From Seonamhaeicola sediminis (GTDB lineage: Bacteria > Bacteroidota > Bacteroidia > Flavobacteriales > Flavobacteriaceae): DNA of 64,000 nt. The translations under genes and the position numbers were made by a program. The notes below the pieces were generated by a model. It saw only the letters and a list, made by a program, of their open reading frames with translations. It was not told the origin of the DNA and made no database searches. Every line of letters begins with the position of its first letter. Positions within the stretch are counted from its first letter, which is position 1. Positions 14,739 to 25,192 of this stretch are shown here, piece after piece. The stretch lies in NCBI RefSeq assembly GCF_004358095.2, contig NZ_SMZJ02000004.1, forward strand, positions 411,031-475,030, read 5' to 3'.

Positions 14739-16655
14739 CTATTCCATTTTGATAATGATAAACTCCGTACGTCTGTTTAACTGATGACTGTTTTCTTCAC
14801 AATTAACGCTGCCATCACATCCATTAGTTAACCTACGCTCACCAAATCCTTCATGAGCTGTAATTCTAGCAGGATCAACGCCATTATCAATTAAGTATTG
14901 ATAGGTTGAATTAGCTCTGTCAATAGATAGTTTATCGTTATATGTTAATGTTCCCCTAGAATCAGTATGTGATTCTATTCTAATCACCATTCCAGGATAT
15001 GTTTCGTTCATTAACTTAACAATCTTGTCAAGTTCTACTGCTGCATCCTGACGAATATTATGCTTGTCAAAATCGAAGTAGATAATACCTAAGTCAGCTA
15101 ATATTGGAACATCTCTTACAGGTGTTAATTCTAAGTTAGCCGTAATAGTGGTAACTTTTGTTTCAATACCTTTAGAGGTAAATTCTTTAACATCGTCTTC
15201 GTATTTCTTTTGACTAGCGGTAATTTTATAATCCACATCTCTATCAATGTTTATTTCATAATAACCTACTTCATCGGTTTCCATGTAAGCAATTTGTTTA
15301 CCATTACCATCTAATAAGGTAATGATTGCATTTGGTACAGGCTTTTTATTTACAATATCTGTTACAACGCCTTCTACATTCAATAGAGGTACTCTGTTAT
15401 AAGCATAAATATCGTCATCTCCCATACCGCCTGAACGGTTAGAAGCAAAGTAACCCGTTAAACCATCTTCATTCATAGTAAACGAAAAATCGTCTTTACT
15501 GGAGTTTACCGGAACTCCAAGATTAATAACATCTACTATTTCATCATCTTCATTAGCAATAGTTCCAAAAACATCAAGCATTCCTAAACCTATATGTCCA
15601 TCAGAAGAAAAGAATAAGCTTCCTTCATTGTTAATAAATGGCATCCCTTCAGAACCAGTTGTATTTACTACATTTCCTAAGTTTTTAGGTTCTCCTAAAG
15701 TTCCATCCTCGTTAATATCTACGACATAGATATCCGAAGATCCAATACCACCAGGTCTATCTGAAGCGAAGTAAAGTTTTTTGTTATCAGGGCTTAAAGC
15801 AGGGTGCTGTGTACTAAATTCTGAATCATTAATTGATAAATCAACAACATCTGTCCAAATACTATCTTTAAGAGTAGCTCTATAAATTTTTACTTGGTTA
15901 ATACCTTTACTATTACTATCATAAACATTTTTAATAAAACTATTTCTAGTAAAATACATTGTATTACCATCGCTAGTAATGGCTACAGGGCCATCATGAT
16001 AAATAGAATTTACATCACCCTTTAATTTTGAAGTGTGGTCTGCAGGTTCCTTACTATCTTTATCTACAGCATACACATCTAAGAATGGTTGCTCATTCCA
16101 GCCATAAAGTCTTTTAATAGAAACGCCTTCATCTCTTGTTGAAGCAAAGTATATTTTACCATTGTGCTCATAGGCACCAAAGTCACTTAGTTTAGAATTA
16201 TGATTGAATTTGCTTAAAAAATACTGTTGCTTTGCATTGAAAATATTGGTAATAAAGTTACCTTTCTTCAAATATTTACTGGTATTCACAACACCTCCAG
16301 AATCTTTGTAGCGTTTCATCCATTCTTTAGATTCCTCATATTTTTCAACACCTCTAAGTGCTTGCGCATAATTATAATAATATTCAATTGGAACATTTTC
16401 TTGAGCAACCGCCTTTTTGTAATATTTTGCGGCATTTTTAGCATCTCTCATAAGCGCATAGCAATCAGCTAAACGTCTAATAACATAATCTTCATTATAC
16501 TTATTTTCAAGAAGCTCTAGATAGGTTTCTGTAGCTTTTACAAAGGAGAACTTATTAAATAAGGTATCTGCTTTTTTCTGTTTTCCATATTGCGCAGAGG
16601 CCGAAATACTCACCGTCAATAGGATACAAACTAATATGTAATTTTTTAATTTCAT
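14739..16655 (-). CDS. PorE-like OmpA-family protein (TPR, PD40 propeller, CarboxypepD_reg, OmpA)
   Basis: A 638-residue periplasmic/outer-membrane protein. The signal peptide ends near SASAQ (22). TPR-like helices span about 25-155, a PD40/WD40-like beta-propeller 160-425 (repeated SPDNKKLYFASDRPGG-type blades), a carboxypeptidase-regulatory beta-sandwich 425-515, and a peptidoglycan-binding OmpA domain 520-638 (IYFDFDKHNI, HTDSRG, NRRTEF). This order equals that of PorE, the T9SS component that links the system to the cell wall. Here it is the last gene of an operon after an adhesin and a PorP/SprF protein, so it probably anchors that secretion unit. Confidence 0.88.
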   Translation of the reverse strand: MKLKNYILVCILLTVSISASAQYGKQKKADTLFNKFSFVKATETYLELLENKYNEDYVIRRLADCYALMRDAKNAAKYYKKAVAQENVPIEYYYNYAQALRGVEKYEESKEWMKRYKDSGGVVNTSKYLKKGNFITNIFNAKQQYFLSKFNHNSKLSDFGAYEHNGKIYFASTRDEGVSIKRLYGWNEQPFLDVYAVDKDSKEPADHTSKLKGDVNSIYHDGPVAITSDGNTMYFTRNSFIKNVYDSNSKGINQVKIYRATLKDSIWTDVVDLSINDSEFSTQHPALSPDNKKLYFASDRPGGIGSSDIYVVDINEDGTLGEPKNLGNVVNTTGSEGMPFINNEGSLFFSSDGHIGLGMLDVFGTIANEDDEIVDVINLGVPVNSSKDDFSFTMNEDGLTGYFASNRSGGMGDDDIYAYNRVPLLNVEGVVTDIVNKKPVPNAIITLLDGNGKQIAYMETDEVGYYEINIDRDVDYKITASQKKYEDDVKEFTSKGIETKVTTITANLELTPVRDVPILADLGIIYFDFDKHNIRQDAAVELDKIVKLMNETYPGMVIRIESHTDSRGTLTYNDKLSIDRANSTYQYLIDNGVDPARITAHEGFGERRLTNGCDGSVNCEENSHQLNRRTEFIIIKME

Positions 16656-16670
16656 GGGTGATTTTTTTTA

Positions 16671-17597
16671 TTAGAAATATCTAGGTGATTTTAATTTATT
16701 GCTCATAAACTTAAATTCATAAATTAACAATATTTCATGGGTTCCACTAGTATAATTGTTTATATCTGAATTAGGTTTCTCGTATGCATATCCTAAACGC
16801 AATTGCCTTGAGATTTGAAAATCCATAAAACCTCCAAAAGCTCCGGTCTGTTCATTCATTCTATAGGAACCACCTATCCAAAATTTCTCATTAAATAAGA
16901 AATTGGCAGTAAAGTCGTATGAAATAGGCGCTCCATTAGTGGCCTTAATCAAGTAAGAAGGTTTAAACTTTAACTTGTCGTTTAGGTTAAATACATAACC
17001 ACCAGTAAAGTAATAACTTATTCTTTCTAATGCTTCAAATCCTTCCTCTTTGTTCTGGTCATTATTCAGTACACGTGGAGTAGATAAACCTAGATACCAT
17101 TTATTAGTGTGCCAAAAAAGACCTAAACCTATATTTGGTGCCCATCTATTTTGGGTTCCATTAAAAAATGGATCGTTCATAATACTAGGGTCATTTAAGA
17201 ACTGCTGATCAAAACTGTAACCCGTAAAACCAGCTTTTAAACCAAAAGCTAACTTACCATCAACTCCTGTTGGAATACTATAAGAGAAATCTCCATATAG
17301 ATAGGAATAGTTTTGAGGGCCTAAATCATCTTGTATAAAAGATAACCCTAAACCTACTCTATCATTCCTTAAAGGAGAATGGATTGACAGTGTTTGCGTT
17401 ACAGGACCACCATTAAAGTCAACCCATTGGCTTCTGTGTAATCCTACAATGCTTAGAGCATCTCTACTTCCTGCATAAGCTGGATTTATTGAGATTGTAT
17501 TGTACATATACTGCGTAAACTGGGGTAGCTGTTGAGCTACTCCAAACGCAGAGCTAAACAATGCAATAGCGATTATGTAATGTTTAATAAGTTTCAT
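16671..17597 (-). CDS. PorP/SprF family type IX secretion membrane protein
   Basis: A 308-residue outer-membrane barrel. It has a signal peptide ending GVAQQ, then the PorP/SprF hallmark QFTQYMYNTISINPAYAGSRD, with repeated glycine/aromatic strands and a C-terminal ILLIYEFKF. Family members (SprF) are needed for secretion or surface attachment of cargo with type B (CHU_C) sorting domains. It sits 13 bases downstream of exactly such a cargo gene (the HYR adhesin) and 15 bases upstream of the PorE-like gene, so the three form one unit. It is a paralogue of two other SprF-like proteins in the window. Confidence 0.92.
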   Translation of the reverse strand: MKLIKHYIIAIALFSSAFGVAQQLPQFTQYMYNTISINPAYAGSRDALSIVGLHRSQWVDFNGGPVTQTLSIHSPLRNDRVGLGLSFIQDDLGPQNYSYLYGDFSYSIPTGVDGKLAFGLKAGFTGYSFDQQFLNDPSIMNDPFFNGTQNRWAPNIGLGLFWHTNKWYLGLSTPRVLNNDQNKEEGFEALERISYYFTGGYVFNLNDKLKFKPSYLIKATNGAPISYDFTANFLFNEKFWIGGSYRMNEQTGAFGGFMDFQISRQLRLGYAYEKPNSDINNYTSGTHEILLIYEFKFMSNKLKSPRYF

Positions 17598-17610
17598 AGG
17601 TTAAAGTTTT

Positions 17611-20600
17611 TTATTTGGTTCCTAAGTATACTGGTCCGGTAAATGGAGCTAGTCCAGATGCTGATCCATCACTATTTTTGAGTATTACTATATAATAATA
17701 TGTTCCGTTTGGAGCTTTATCTGCGTTTCCTATAGAGCCATTAGCTTGTCCTTCCCATTTGGCTGGATCTGGACTACCTGATTCATTGGCACCAATAGGG
17801 TAGTTGTTAGATTCATATATTAAGGCTCCCCATCTATTAAATATCTTCACTTCAGAAGTAAATCCACAATTTGGGTCAGCATCAATATCAAAACTTTGGT
17901 TATAGAAATCACCATTAGGTGTGACTGCTTTAGATATGATAATATCATCAGAACTACATGGGAAGACAATACAATCATCATTAATATTGATTGTTACTTC
18001 AGTCGTTTCCAAACAACCTGTAGGGCTTGTGTAAGTGTAACTAAATACATAGTCTCCTAAGAAGTTTGTGTCGCTTCCAACAGTAACTAAGTTTGAAGGA
18101 TCGAACTCACTTCCAACAAAATTGATATTATTGGTTACACCTGAAACAAATGTCCAAGAGGCATCATCGTTAAAATCGTTGATGTAATCATCTAAATTTA
18201 TAACGCCATCATCCGCACAGGCCTCATCAGTTACTTGACTAACAAACTCATCAATACTAACAGTAACTATTTGTTCAACTACTCTAGTGTTATTACATTC
18301 GTCAACCGCTGTCCATTTTCTAATAATTTCATATTCCTCGGTAGCATTCGTTGTGTACATATATTCTTCACTAAACGTTACCTGAACATTTTCAGAACAA
18401 TTATCAGCAAAACCAAGCTCAGGTGCATCAGGAATAGCATCACAGCTTACTGAAATAGTACCAGGTAATTGGGTTACTAATTCAGGAGCTTCATCATCAA
18501 TCACTGTTATTATTTGTACTTGATCAGCAGCTGGATTGTTACAATTATCAACCAAAGACCAAGTTCTAGTAATGATGCGTTCATTTGGACAGTCACCATC
18601 GGCAATGCTATCAGAATATCTAGCTTCTATACCTGTTGAACAATTATCACTTTCATCGGTTACATCACCTGAAATTGCTAAATCACTAACATCATCTTGA
18701 CAATTAATAGTAATATCAGCAGGTGCTGTAAAAGTAGGAGCCGTGTTATCAGAAATTGTAATAGTTTGTGTTTGATCTTCAGCAGCATTACCACAGTTAT
18801 CAACCAATGACCAAGTTCTAGTGATTACAAACGTACCTTCACAAGGACCAGCCACAGGCTCACTATCAGCATAGGTAGCTTCAATACTTGTAGAACAGTT
18901 ATCAGCTTCATCTGTCACATCTCCAACATTACCAACAGACACATCGTAGTTACAATCAGCATCGGTGAATATTTCAATATCAGCAGGTGCAGTAAATGTA
19001 GGTGCTGTATTATCTGAGATGGTTATAGTTTGTGTTTGATCTTCAGCAGCATTACCACAGTTATCAACCAATGACCAAGTTCTAGTAATTACGAACGTAC
19101 CTTCACAAGGACCGGCTACAGGAGCACTATCCGAATAGGTAGCTTCTATACCTGTAGAACAATTATCAGCTTCATCTGTCACATCTCCAACATTACCAAC
19201 AGACACATCGTAGTTACAATCAGCATCAGTGAATATTTCAATATCAGCAGGTGCAGTAAACGTAGGTGCTGTATTATCTGAGATTGTTATTGTTTGTGTT
19301 TGATCTTCAGCGGCATTACCACAGTTATCAACCAATGACCAAGTTCTAGTAATTACGAATGTACCTTCACAAGGACCAGCTACAGGTTCACTATCAGCAT
19401 AGGTAGCTTCAATACCTGTAGAACAATTATCAGCTTCATCTGTCACGTCACCAACATTAGCAACAGACACATCGTAGTTACAATCAGCATCCGTGAATAT
19501 TTCTATATCCGCAGGCGCCGTAAATGTAGGTGCTGTATTATCTGAGATTGTTATTGTTTGTGTTTGATCTTCAGCGGCATTACCACAGCTATCAACCAAC
19601 GACCATGTTCTTGTAATTACGAAGGTACCTTCACAAGGACCAGCTACAGGAGCACTATCCGAATAGGTAGCTTCTATACCTGTAGAACAATTATCAGCTT
19701 CATCTGTCACATCTCCAACATTAGCAACAGACACATCGTAGTTACAATCGGCATCAGTGAATATTTCAATATCAGCAGGCGCCGTAAATGTAGGTGCTGT
19801 ATTATCAGAAATGGTTATAGTTTGTGTTTGATCTTCAGCGGCATTACCACAGCTATCAACCAATGACCACGTTCTTGTGATAACGAACGTACCTTCACAA
19901 GGTCCTGCTACAGGGGCACTATCAGAGTAAGTAGCTTGGATACCTGTAGAACAGTTATCGGCTTCATCGGTCACATCGCCAACATTGCTAACCGATACAT
20001 CATAGTTACAATCAGCATTTGTGAATATTTCTATATCAGCAGGTGCCGTAAATGTCGGTATGATATTATCAGAGATGGTTATGGTTTGTGTTTGATCTTC
20101 AGCGGCATTACCACAGTTATCAACCAATGACCACGTTCTTGTGATAACGAACGTACCTTCACAAGGTCCTGCTACAGGGGCACTATCAGAGTAAGTAGCT
20201 TCGATACCTGTAGAACAGTTATCGGCTTCATCTGTCACATCGCCAACATTGCTAACCGATACATCATAGTTACAATCAGCATCTGTGAATATTTCTATAT
20301 CAGCAGGCGCTGTAAATGTCGGTGTGATATTATCAGAGATGGTTATGGTTTGTATTTGATCAGCAGCGGCATTACCACAGTTATCAACCAATGACCACGT
20401 TCTTGTGATAACGAACGTACCTTCACAAGGTCCTGCTACAGGTGCACTATCAGAGTAAGTAGCTTCGATACCTGTAGAACAGTTATCGGCTTCATCGGTC
20501 ACATCGCCAACATTGCTAACCGATACATCATAGTTACAATCGGCATCGGTGAATATTTCAATATCAGCAGGGGCTGTAAATGTAGGTGCTGTGTTATCTG

Positions 20601-23600
20601 TAACAGTAATCGTTTGAGTTTTTACAGTAGTATTATCGCAATCGTCTTTTAATGTCCAAGTTCTAGTGATTACTACAGAGCCTTCACAAGGACCAGCTAC
20701 TGTTTCATCTTGATACGTTGCTTGAATGTTAGGAGAACATACATCTCCTTCATCGGTTACATCACCTGTTACAGCAGGAGAGGTATCATAGTTACAATCT
20801 GCATCAGTGAATATTTCAATATCAGCAGGAACTGTAAATTCAGGAGCAATAGTATCTTCAATAGTAAACTTAGCCGTTGTTTCACTAAAGTTGCCACAAG
20901 CATCTGTAGCTCTAAAAGTAACAATAGCACTACCAGTCATACCACAGTCATCACTTAATGTAATAAAGTTATTAGTCCATGAAACAGCAGAACAATCATC
21001 TGTTGCTTCAGCACCGGCGTTCGAAGATAACCAAGTGTTAAATTCACTTAAGTTACCTGCACCGTCACATTGTACTGTTTGATCTGAAGCTGGAACAGTA
21101 ATTGTTGGGTTTTCAGTATCTTTAATTAAGTATGTTGCTGTTGTAGAAGTTGAATTATTACATTCATCAGTAGCAGTAAATGTTACTGTAATAGCACCAT
21201 TTTCACACTGAACTGAAGTGTCTTGTCCATAATCATTAGTCCAAGTTACAGCACTACAGTTGTCTGTAGCTATAGCACCACCATTGGTGTCTAACCAGTT
21301 CTGAAGTGCCATTTCATCGGCATCACTATCGCTTAAACATTCTATTTCGATATTTTGGGCTTGCGTAGTTATGGTTGGAACAATCTCATCGTCGATAATT
21401 ATTAATTGTGTACATGTCATTGTATTCCCAGCCATATCAGCAATCTGATATGTTCTGGTTACCGTTTCAGGACAGCTTAAGTTATCACTAACTTCACTTA
21501 TTAATGTAAAGCTAGCTTCATTAATACTACAGTTATCATTGGCGCTTCCTCCTGCATTTGTAAATTCTGCATAGGTAGTATAAGCAGGTTGTTCTGAAAT
21601 ATCACACATTGCTGTTAGGTTGCCTGGACAAGTAATAAAAGGTGCTTGGTTATCAGTAACCACGACATCTTGTGTACATACAGTATCATTACCAGCAGTA
21701 TCTGTAAACGTCCAAGTAATGGTAGTCGTACCTAATGGCCAAGGGTCATTAAGCGCAGCGTTGTCACTTCTAGTACCAACAGCGTTTATAGTACCATCAC
21801 AATTATCATTAGCCTGAGGTACCGATACATCCGTACTGTTAGAACATACAGTGTCTGAATCGGAGTTAAAATCTATTTGAGACAATGAGTCACAATCGAA
21901 TACAGGTGCTTGGTTATCAGTAACCACGACATCTTGTGTACATACAGTATCATTACCAGCAGTATCTGTAAACGTCCAAGTAATGGTAGTCGTACCTAAT
22001 GGCCAAGGGTCATTAAGCGCAGCGTTGTCACTTCTAGTACCAACAGCGTTTATAGTACCATCACAATTATCATTAGCCTGAGGCACCGATACATCCGTAC
22101 TGTTAGAACATACGGTATCTGAATCGGAGTTAAAATCTATTTGAGACAATGAGTCACAATCGAATACAGGTGCTTGGTTATCAGTAACCACGACATCAAT
22201 ACTACAAGAAGCAGTATTTCCAGAGCCATCGGTAACAGTCCAAATAACTGTTGTAGTACCTAATTGGAAAACAGCGCCGTTCAGAGTTGAACCATTATTA
22301 TAGTCATTGATTACAGATGCAACACCACAATTATCTAAAGTACTAGTTGGATTTAAACTAGCATCAGGAACTGTAAAAGTACAAACCCCATTATCAGTAT
22401 CATAAGAAGCATCAGGAGTTGCACAAGTAATGGTAGGGTTTTCATTATCTATAACCACGACATCAATACTACAAGAAGCAGTATTTCCAGAGCCATCGGT
22501 AACAGTCCAAATAACTGTTGTAGTACCTAATTGGAAAACAGCGCCGTTCAGAGTTGAACCATTATTATAGTCATTGATTACAGATGCAACACCACAATTA
22601 TCTAAAGCACTAGTTGGATTTAAACTAGCGTCAGGAACTGTAAAAGTACAAACCCCATTGTCAGTATCATAGGAAGCATCAAGAGTTGCACAAGTAATGG
22701 TAGGGTTTTCGCTATCAGTAACGGTAACCGTTTGATCACAAGTAGCAGTATTACCCGAAGCATCTTCAACAGTCCATGTTACAGTAGTTGAGCCAAAAGG
22801 GAATTGAAAGTTATCGGGAATATTTTTGGTAATTGTTAAATCATTTGTGTCACAATCGTCACCCACGGTTGGATCACCAAGGGCAACATTAGACGCATAA
22901 CAGAAGCCATTATCAGCACTCACATTAACAGTAGGAGGACAAGTAATAGTTGGTGCAGTGTCTGTAATTGTAATATCGTCCGAAACAGTAACACTATTAC
23001 ATCCCTTAATAGCGTCAGGATCATATATAGTAAGTGTTACAGTGTAGGTTCCATCTTGTGCATAAATATGAGATGGATTTTGAATATTATCAACACTATT
23101 ACCATCTCCAAAATTCCAATCATATTCCGTGTTAAGCCCACCACTTGATGATCCCGTAAAATCAACCGTTAAACTACATCCATCGCTATCAGGCTCAACA
23201 GTCATTAAAGTTCCAGTTACACCGGCAATAAACTCCATTTCAATATCAGCATCAACGGTAATAAATGTGCTTGTACATTCATCACTCAAGGATACTGTAA
23301 CAGCAACATTAAACACATATTGACCAGGTTCTGAAACTGTAATAGTAGGATCTTCAACAGTATTACTTGGGGCAAAATCAACTGTTGCCCCAGAAGGGGA
23401 AGAAACTACTGTCCATAAATAAGTAGGAGTACCTTCAACAAACCCATTTAATTCTAAATCTACAAAGGTAGGTTCAAAACAAAACTGATTCTCTCCAAGA
23501 CCTGGATCAATATCAATGTTTGGATCAATCTGTATGGTACCTCCTGCAGCTACTACTTCACTAAAGATAATACATACATTTCCTCCTCCAGTACAAGCCG

Positions 23601-24036
23601 TATATTCAACTGTACCAATATTTATCCTTTTATTGTTATTACAAGGTCCTATAGTAGACAAAGCTGCAGTACCATTACTGGTATTAAGGTCTGTAGTGTT
23701 TTCAATAACAATTGCGGTATTTGGGGCTAAAGTTAATGTGGCGTTTGCAGTCCAAATAATTTGACCACCATCTTCTATAATAACTCTATCTATGCTAGAA
23801 GGTATAGTGGTATCAACACTTATAAATATATCAATACCATTAGGGATAATAACAGTACCATCACACGTCGCTGCATTTGTAGTAACAAAAGTAACTAATT
23901 GGGCACCTGTCATATTATTTGGTACAGTACACTGAGCATTTACCTCAGAAATTCCTGCTAATAAAAAAGATATCGCAAACAATAATATCGTTTTACTGCG
24001 GATAATTGCAATTAGACTATAAGTATTAGTTTTCAT
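17611..24036 (-). CDS. Giant HYR/PKD-repeat adhesin with T9SS type B (CHU_C) sorting domain
   Basis: A 2,141-residue surface protein. I start at the ATG at 24036 because the next residues (MKTNTYSLIAIIRSK... ending SEVNAQ) form a normal signal peptide; an ATG 21 codons further upstream is unlikely. Order: signal peptide, a short N-terminal domain, a PKD-like domain near residues 300-370 (FTGSSSGGLNTEYDWNFGDG), then many HYR-type (hyalin) Ig-like domains, including about eight near-identical 88-residue units with core PADIEIFTDADCNYDVS. The C-terminus (VKIFNRWGALIYESN... GPVYLGTK) is a CHU_C type B sorting domain. Expected role: cell-surface adhesion or gliding. Binding partner unknown. Confidence 0.9.
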   Translation of the reverse strand: MKTNTYSLIAIIRSKTILLFAISFLLAGISEVNAQCTVPNNMTGAQLVTFVTTNAATCDGTVIIPNGIDIFISVDTTIPSSIDRVIIEDGGQIIWTANATLTLAPNTAIVIENTTDLNTSNGTAALSTIGPCNNNKRINIGTVEYTACTGGGNVCIIFSEVVAAGGTIQIDPNIDIDPGLGENQFCFEPTFVDLELNGFVEGTPTYLWTVVSSPSGATVDFAPSNTVEDPTITVSEPGQYVFNVAVTVSLSDECTSTFITVDADIEMEFIAGVTGTLMTVEPDSDGCSLTVDFTGSSSGGLNTEYDWNFGDGNSVDNIQNPSHIYAQDGTYTVTLTIYDPDAIKGCNSVTVSDDITITDTAPTITCPPTVNVSADNGFCYASNVALGDPTVGDDCDTNDLTITKNIPDNFQFPFGSTTVTWTVEDASGNTATCDQTVTVTDSENPTITCATLDASYDTDNGVCTFTVPDASLNPTSALDNCGVASVINDYNNGSTLNGAVFQLGTTTVIWTVTDGSGNTASCSIDVVVIDNENPTITCATPDASYDTDNGVCTFTVPDASLNPTSTLDNCGVASVINDYNNGSTLNGAVFQLGTTTVIWTVTDGSGNTASCSIDVVVTDNQAPVFDCDSLSQIDFNSDSDTVCSNSTDVSVPQANDNCDGTINAVGTRSDNAALNDPWPLGTTTITWTFTDTAGNDTVCTQDVVVTDNQAPVFDCDSLSQIDFNSDSDTVCSNSTDVSVPQANDNCDGTINAVGTRSDNAALNDPWPLGTTTITWTFTDTAGNDTVCTQDVVVTDNQAPFITCPGNLTAMCDISEQPAYTTYAEFTNAGGSANDNCSINEASFTLISEVSDNLSCPETVTRTYQIADMAGNTMTCTQLIIIDDEIVPTITTQAQNIEIECLSDSDADEMALQNWLDTNGGAIATDNCSAVTWTNDYGQDTSVQCENGAITVTFTATDECNNSTSTTATYLIKDTENPTITVPASDQTVQCDGAGNLSEFNTWLSSNAGAEATDDCSAVSWTNNFITLSDDCGMTGSAIVTFRATDACGNFSETTAKFTIEDTIAPEFTVPADIEIFTDADCNYDTSPAVTGDVTDEGDVCSPNIQATYQDETVAGPCEGSVVITRTWTLKDDCDNTTVKTQTITVTDNTAPTFTAPADIEIFTDADCNYDVSVSNVGDVTDEADNCSTGIEATYSDSAPVAGPCEGTFVITRTWSLVDNCGNAAADQIQTITISDNITPTFTAPADIEIFTDADCNYDVSVSNVGDVTDEADNCSTGIEATYSDSAPVAGPCEGTFVITRTWSLVDNCGNAAEDQTQTITISDNIIPTFTAPADIEIFTNADCNYDVSVSNVGDVTDEADNCSTGIQATYSDSAPVAGPCEGTFVITRTWSLVDSCGNAAEDQTQTITISDNTAPTFTAPADIEIFTDADCNYDVSVANVGDVTDEADNCSTGIEATYSDSAPVAGPCEGTFVITRTWSLVDSCGNAAEDQTQTITISDNTAPTFTAPADIEIFTDADCNYDVSVANVGDVTDEADNCSTGIEATYADSEPVAGPCEGTFVITRTWSLVDNCGNAAEDQTQTITISDNTAPTFTAPADIEIFTDADCNYDVSVGNVGDVTDEADNCSTGIEATYSDSAPVAGPCEGTFVITRTWSLVDNCGNAAEDQTQTITISDNTAPTFTAPADIEIFTDADCNYDVSVGNVGDVTDEADNCSTSIEATYADSEPVAGPCEGTFVITRTWSLVDNCGNAAEDQTQTITISDNTAPTFTAPADITINCQDDVSDLAISGDVTDESDNCSTGIEARYSDSIADGDCPNERIITRTWSLVDNCNNPAADQVQIITVIDDEAPELVTQLPGTISVSCDAIPDAPELGFADNCSENVQVTFSEEYMYTTNATEEYEIIRKWTAVDECNNTRVVEQIVTVSIDEFVSQVTDEACADDGVINLDDYINDFNDDASWTFVSGVTNNINFVGSEFDPSNLVTVGSDTNFLGDYVFSYTYTSPTGCLETTEVTININDDCIVFPCSSDDIIISKAVTPNGDFYNQSFDIDADPNCGFTSEVKIFNRWGALIYESNNYPIGANESGSPDPAKWEGQANGSIGNADKAPNGTYYYIVILKNSDGSASGLAPFTGPVYLGTK
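18716..20835. repeat. About eight tandem 264-bp repeats inside the adhesin gene
   Basis: The anchor TTTGATC (with small changes) recurs at 18771, 19035, 19299, 19563, 19827, 20091 and 20355, exactly 264 bases each time, encoding 88-residue HYR units. Many blocks are near-identical in DNA, including silent positions, which points to recent duplication or gene conversion. Confidence 0.9.
21641..22720. repeat. Two further pairs of near-identical repeats in the adhesin gene
   Basis: GGTGCTTGGTTATCAGTAAC recurs at 21641, 21905 and 22169 (264-bp steps) with almost identical sequence between. A second pair, anchored at ACCACGACATCAATACTAC, recurs at 22187 and 22454 (about 267 bp). They encode two other HYR unit types. 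Confidence 0.85.
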
Positions 24037-24447
24037 AAGCTTGTAGATTTGTATTGACTTTAGCAAGATTTTTATATATATAAATGGGTTGCACAACATT
24101 GGTGTTGAGCAAACATGCTTCGCTTCTTAAAAAAAGTAATGAGGGAAAAATGCCAACAAGGGCATTAACAACTTTTGTAGTGAAATTTAGATTTGGGGTC
24201 ATGATTTCAGTTAATAGCTACAACAAAGCAACGTACATATCTTTATTTATTCAAAAAAATATGTCAAATCACTCAAAAAGTCGACAAAGAGCTTTTTAGA
24301 CTCGTTTAATCGGATTATCTGAATCATTTGACGACTTGAATATCTAATGATGCCTCTTACTAAGGTTTTTATAATCCATATTTAATTGAATTTTGGTTAT
24401 TTAAAGTCGTAATTTTACAATTACAATAAGCAAATAAAGTTCTTTTT
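24037..24447. other. Divergent intergenic region between the adhesin and sixA, no gene seen
   Basis: About 410 AT-rich bases. An open frame at 24084-24299 lacks any recognisable protein character. No clear promoter box or terminator was recognised, although the adhesin operon must start here. Confidence 0.5.
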
Positions 24448-24496
24448 ATCGAAAAAAACAACATTTAATCGATAAAAAATAACATTTTATCTAATA
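24440..24496. promoter_or_regulatory. Phased ATCGAT-type array upstream of sixA
   Basis: ATCGAA at 24448, ATCGAT at 24468 and ATCTAA at 24489 are spaced 20 and 21 bases, each within a CATTTTATCGATAAAA-like context. The last element is 6 bases from the ATG of the SixA-family gene. Confidence 0.55.
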
Positions 24497-24499
24497 ACT

Positions 24500-24991
24500 A
24501 TGAGAAAATTAACCTTAATTAGGCATGCCAAGTCTTCATGGGAGCATGATGTTGTTGATCATGAACGTCCATTAAACACAAGAGGATTTAAAGATGCGGC
24601 ACTCGTTTCAAAAAATTTGTCCAAAAAATATGATTTAAAATTTGATAAAATTTTATCAAGTGATGCTGTAAGAGCTAGAACCACTGCCAACATTTTTATG
24701 GACCACCTGGGTATTGATGAAGAACATATAAACTTAAGTTATAAACTATATGACTTTGCTGGTAGAGATTTATTTGAAGTTATTAAAGAGTGTGATAACA
24801 ATATTAATAGTCTGCTGATTTTTGGACATAATCATGCTATTACAGCATTTGTAAATACTTATGGCGATGTTCATATAGATAATGTACCTACAAGCGGTGT
24901 AGTTTCCATTGAGTTTGATATTATTGATTGGAACGAGTTGAAAAAAGGAAAGACCGTATTAACATTATTCCCAAGGGATTTAAAGGAATAG
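24500..24991 (+). CDS. sixA: SixA-type histidine phosphatase
   Basis: A 163-residue protein of the histidine phosphatase superfamily. Its N-terminal RHAKSSWEH carries the catalytic His9 (RHG/RHA motif), ERPLNTRG is the usual SixA/CobC-type segment, and the second catalytic His lies in FGHNHAITAFVN. SixA in E. coli removes phosphate from His-containing phosphotransfer proteins; flavobacterial relatives are often annotated so, but the substrate here is unknown. It has no signal peptide. A phased regulatory array ends just before its start, and it heads the rightward block that leads to the spr genes. Confidence 0.85.
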   Translation: MRKLTLIRHAKSSWEHDVVDHERPLNTRGFKDAALVSKNLSKKYDLKFDKILSSDAVRARTTANIFMDHLGIDEEHINLSYKLYDFAGRDLFEVIKECDNNINSLLIFGHNHAITAFVNTYGDVHIDNVPTSGVVSIEFDIIDWNELKKGKTVLTLFPRDLKE

Positions 24992-25119
24992 CTTTATGCT
25001 ATTCATGTCCATAAAACAGGTTTGTTTTCTGTAAGATAGCTCATGGTTTTAGTTTTATATTTCAATGTATAATAGCTTGTAAATAGACGTGATTTCTTAT
25101 TAAATATAAAAAAAATATA

Positions 25120-25158
25120 AAAAAATCGATAAAACGATTGTTTTTAACGATAAAATGT
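25120..25158. promoter_or_regulatory. Phased CGAT elements upstream of the 148-residue exported protein gene
   Basis: AATCGATAAAA and AACGATAAAATG have CGAT cores at 25127 and 25148, 21 bases apart, with a third CGAT at 25135 between them. They lie 45 bases before the next start codon. Confidence 0.5.
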
Positions 25159-25192
25159 ATAAATTAGCGCACTGAACCTCAAATCTATTTTT

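Noticed and set aside
19558-20130. Antisense frames across the adhesin repeats
   Set aside because: The same frame recurs with the repeat unit, as expected from duplicated coding DNA.
18716-20835. Regular repeats that might be taken for a CRISPR array
   Set aside because: The 264-bp units are in frame and encode HYR domains; there are no short repeats with unique spacers.
24084-24299. A 71-codon rightward frame before sixA
   Set aside because: It overlaps the adhesin start region and has no family signal; its composition is that of AT-rich spacer.
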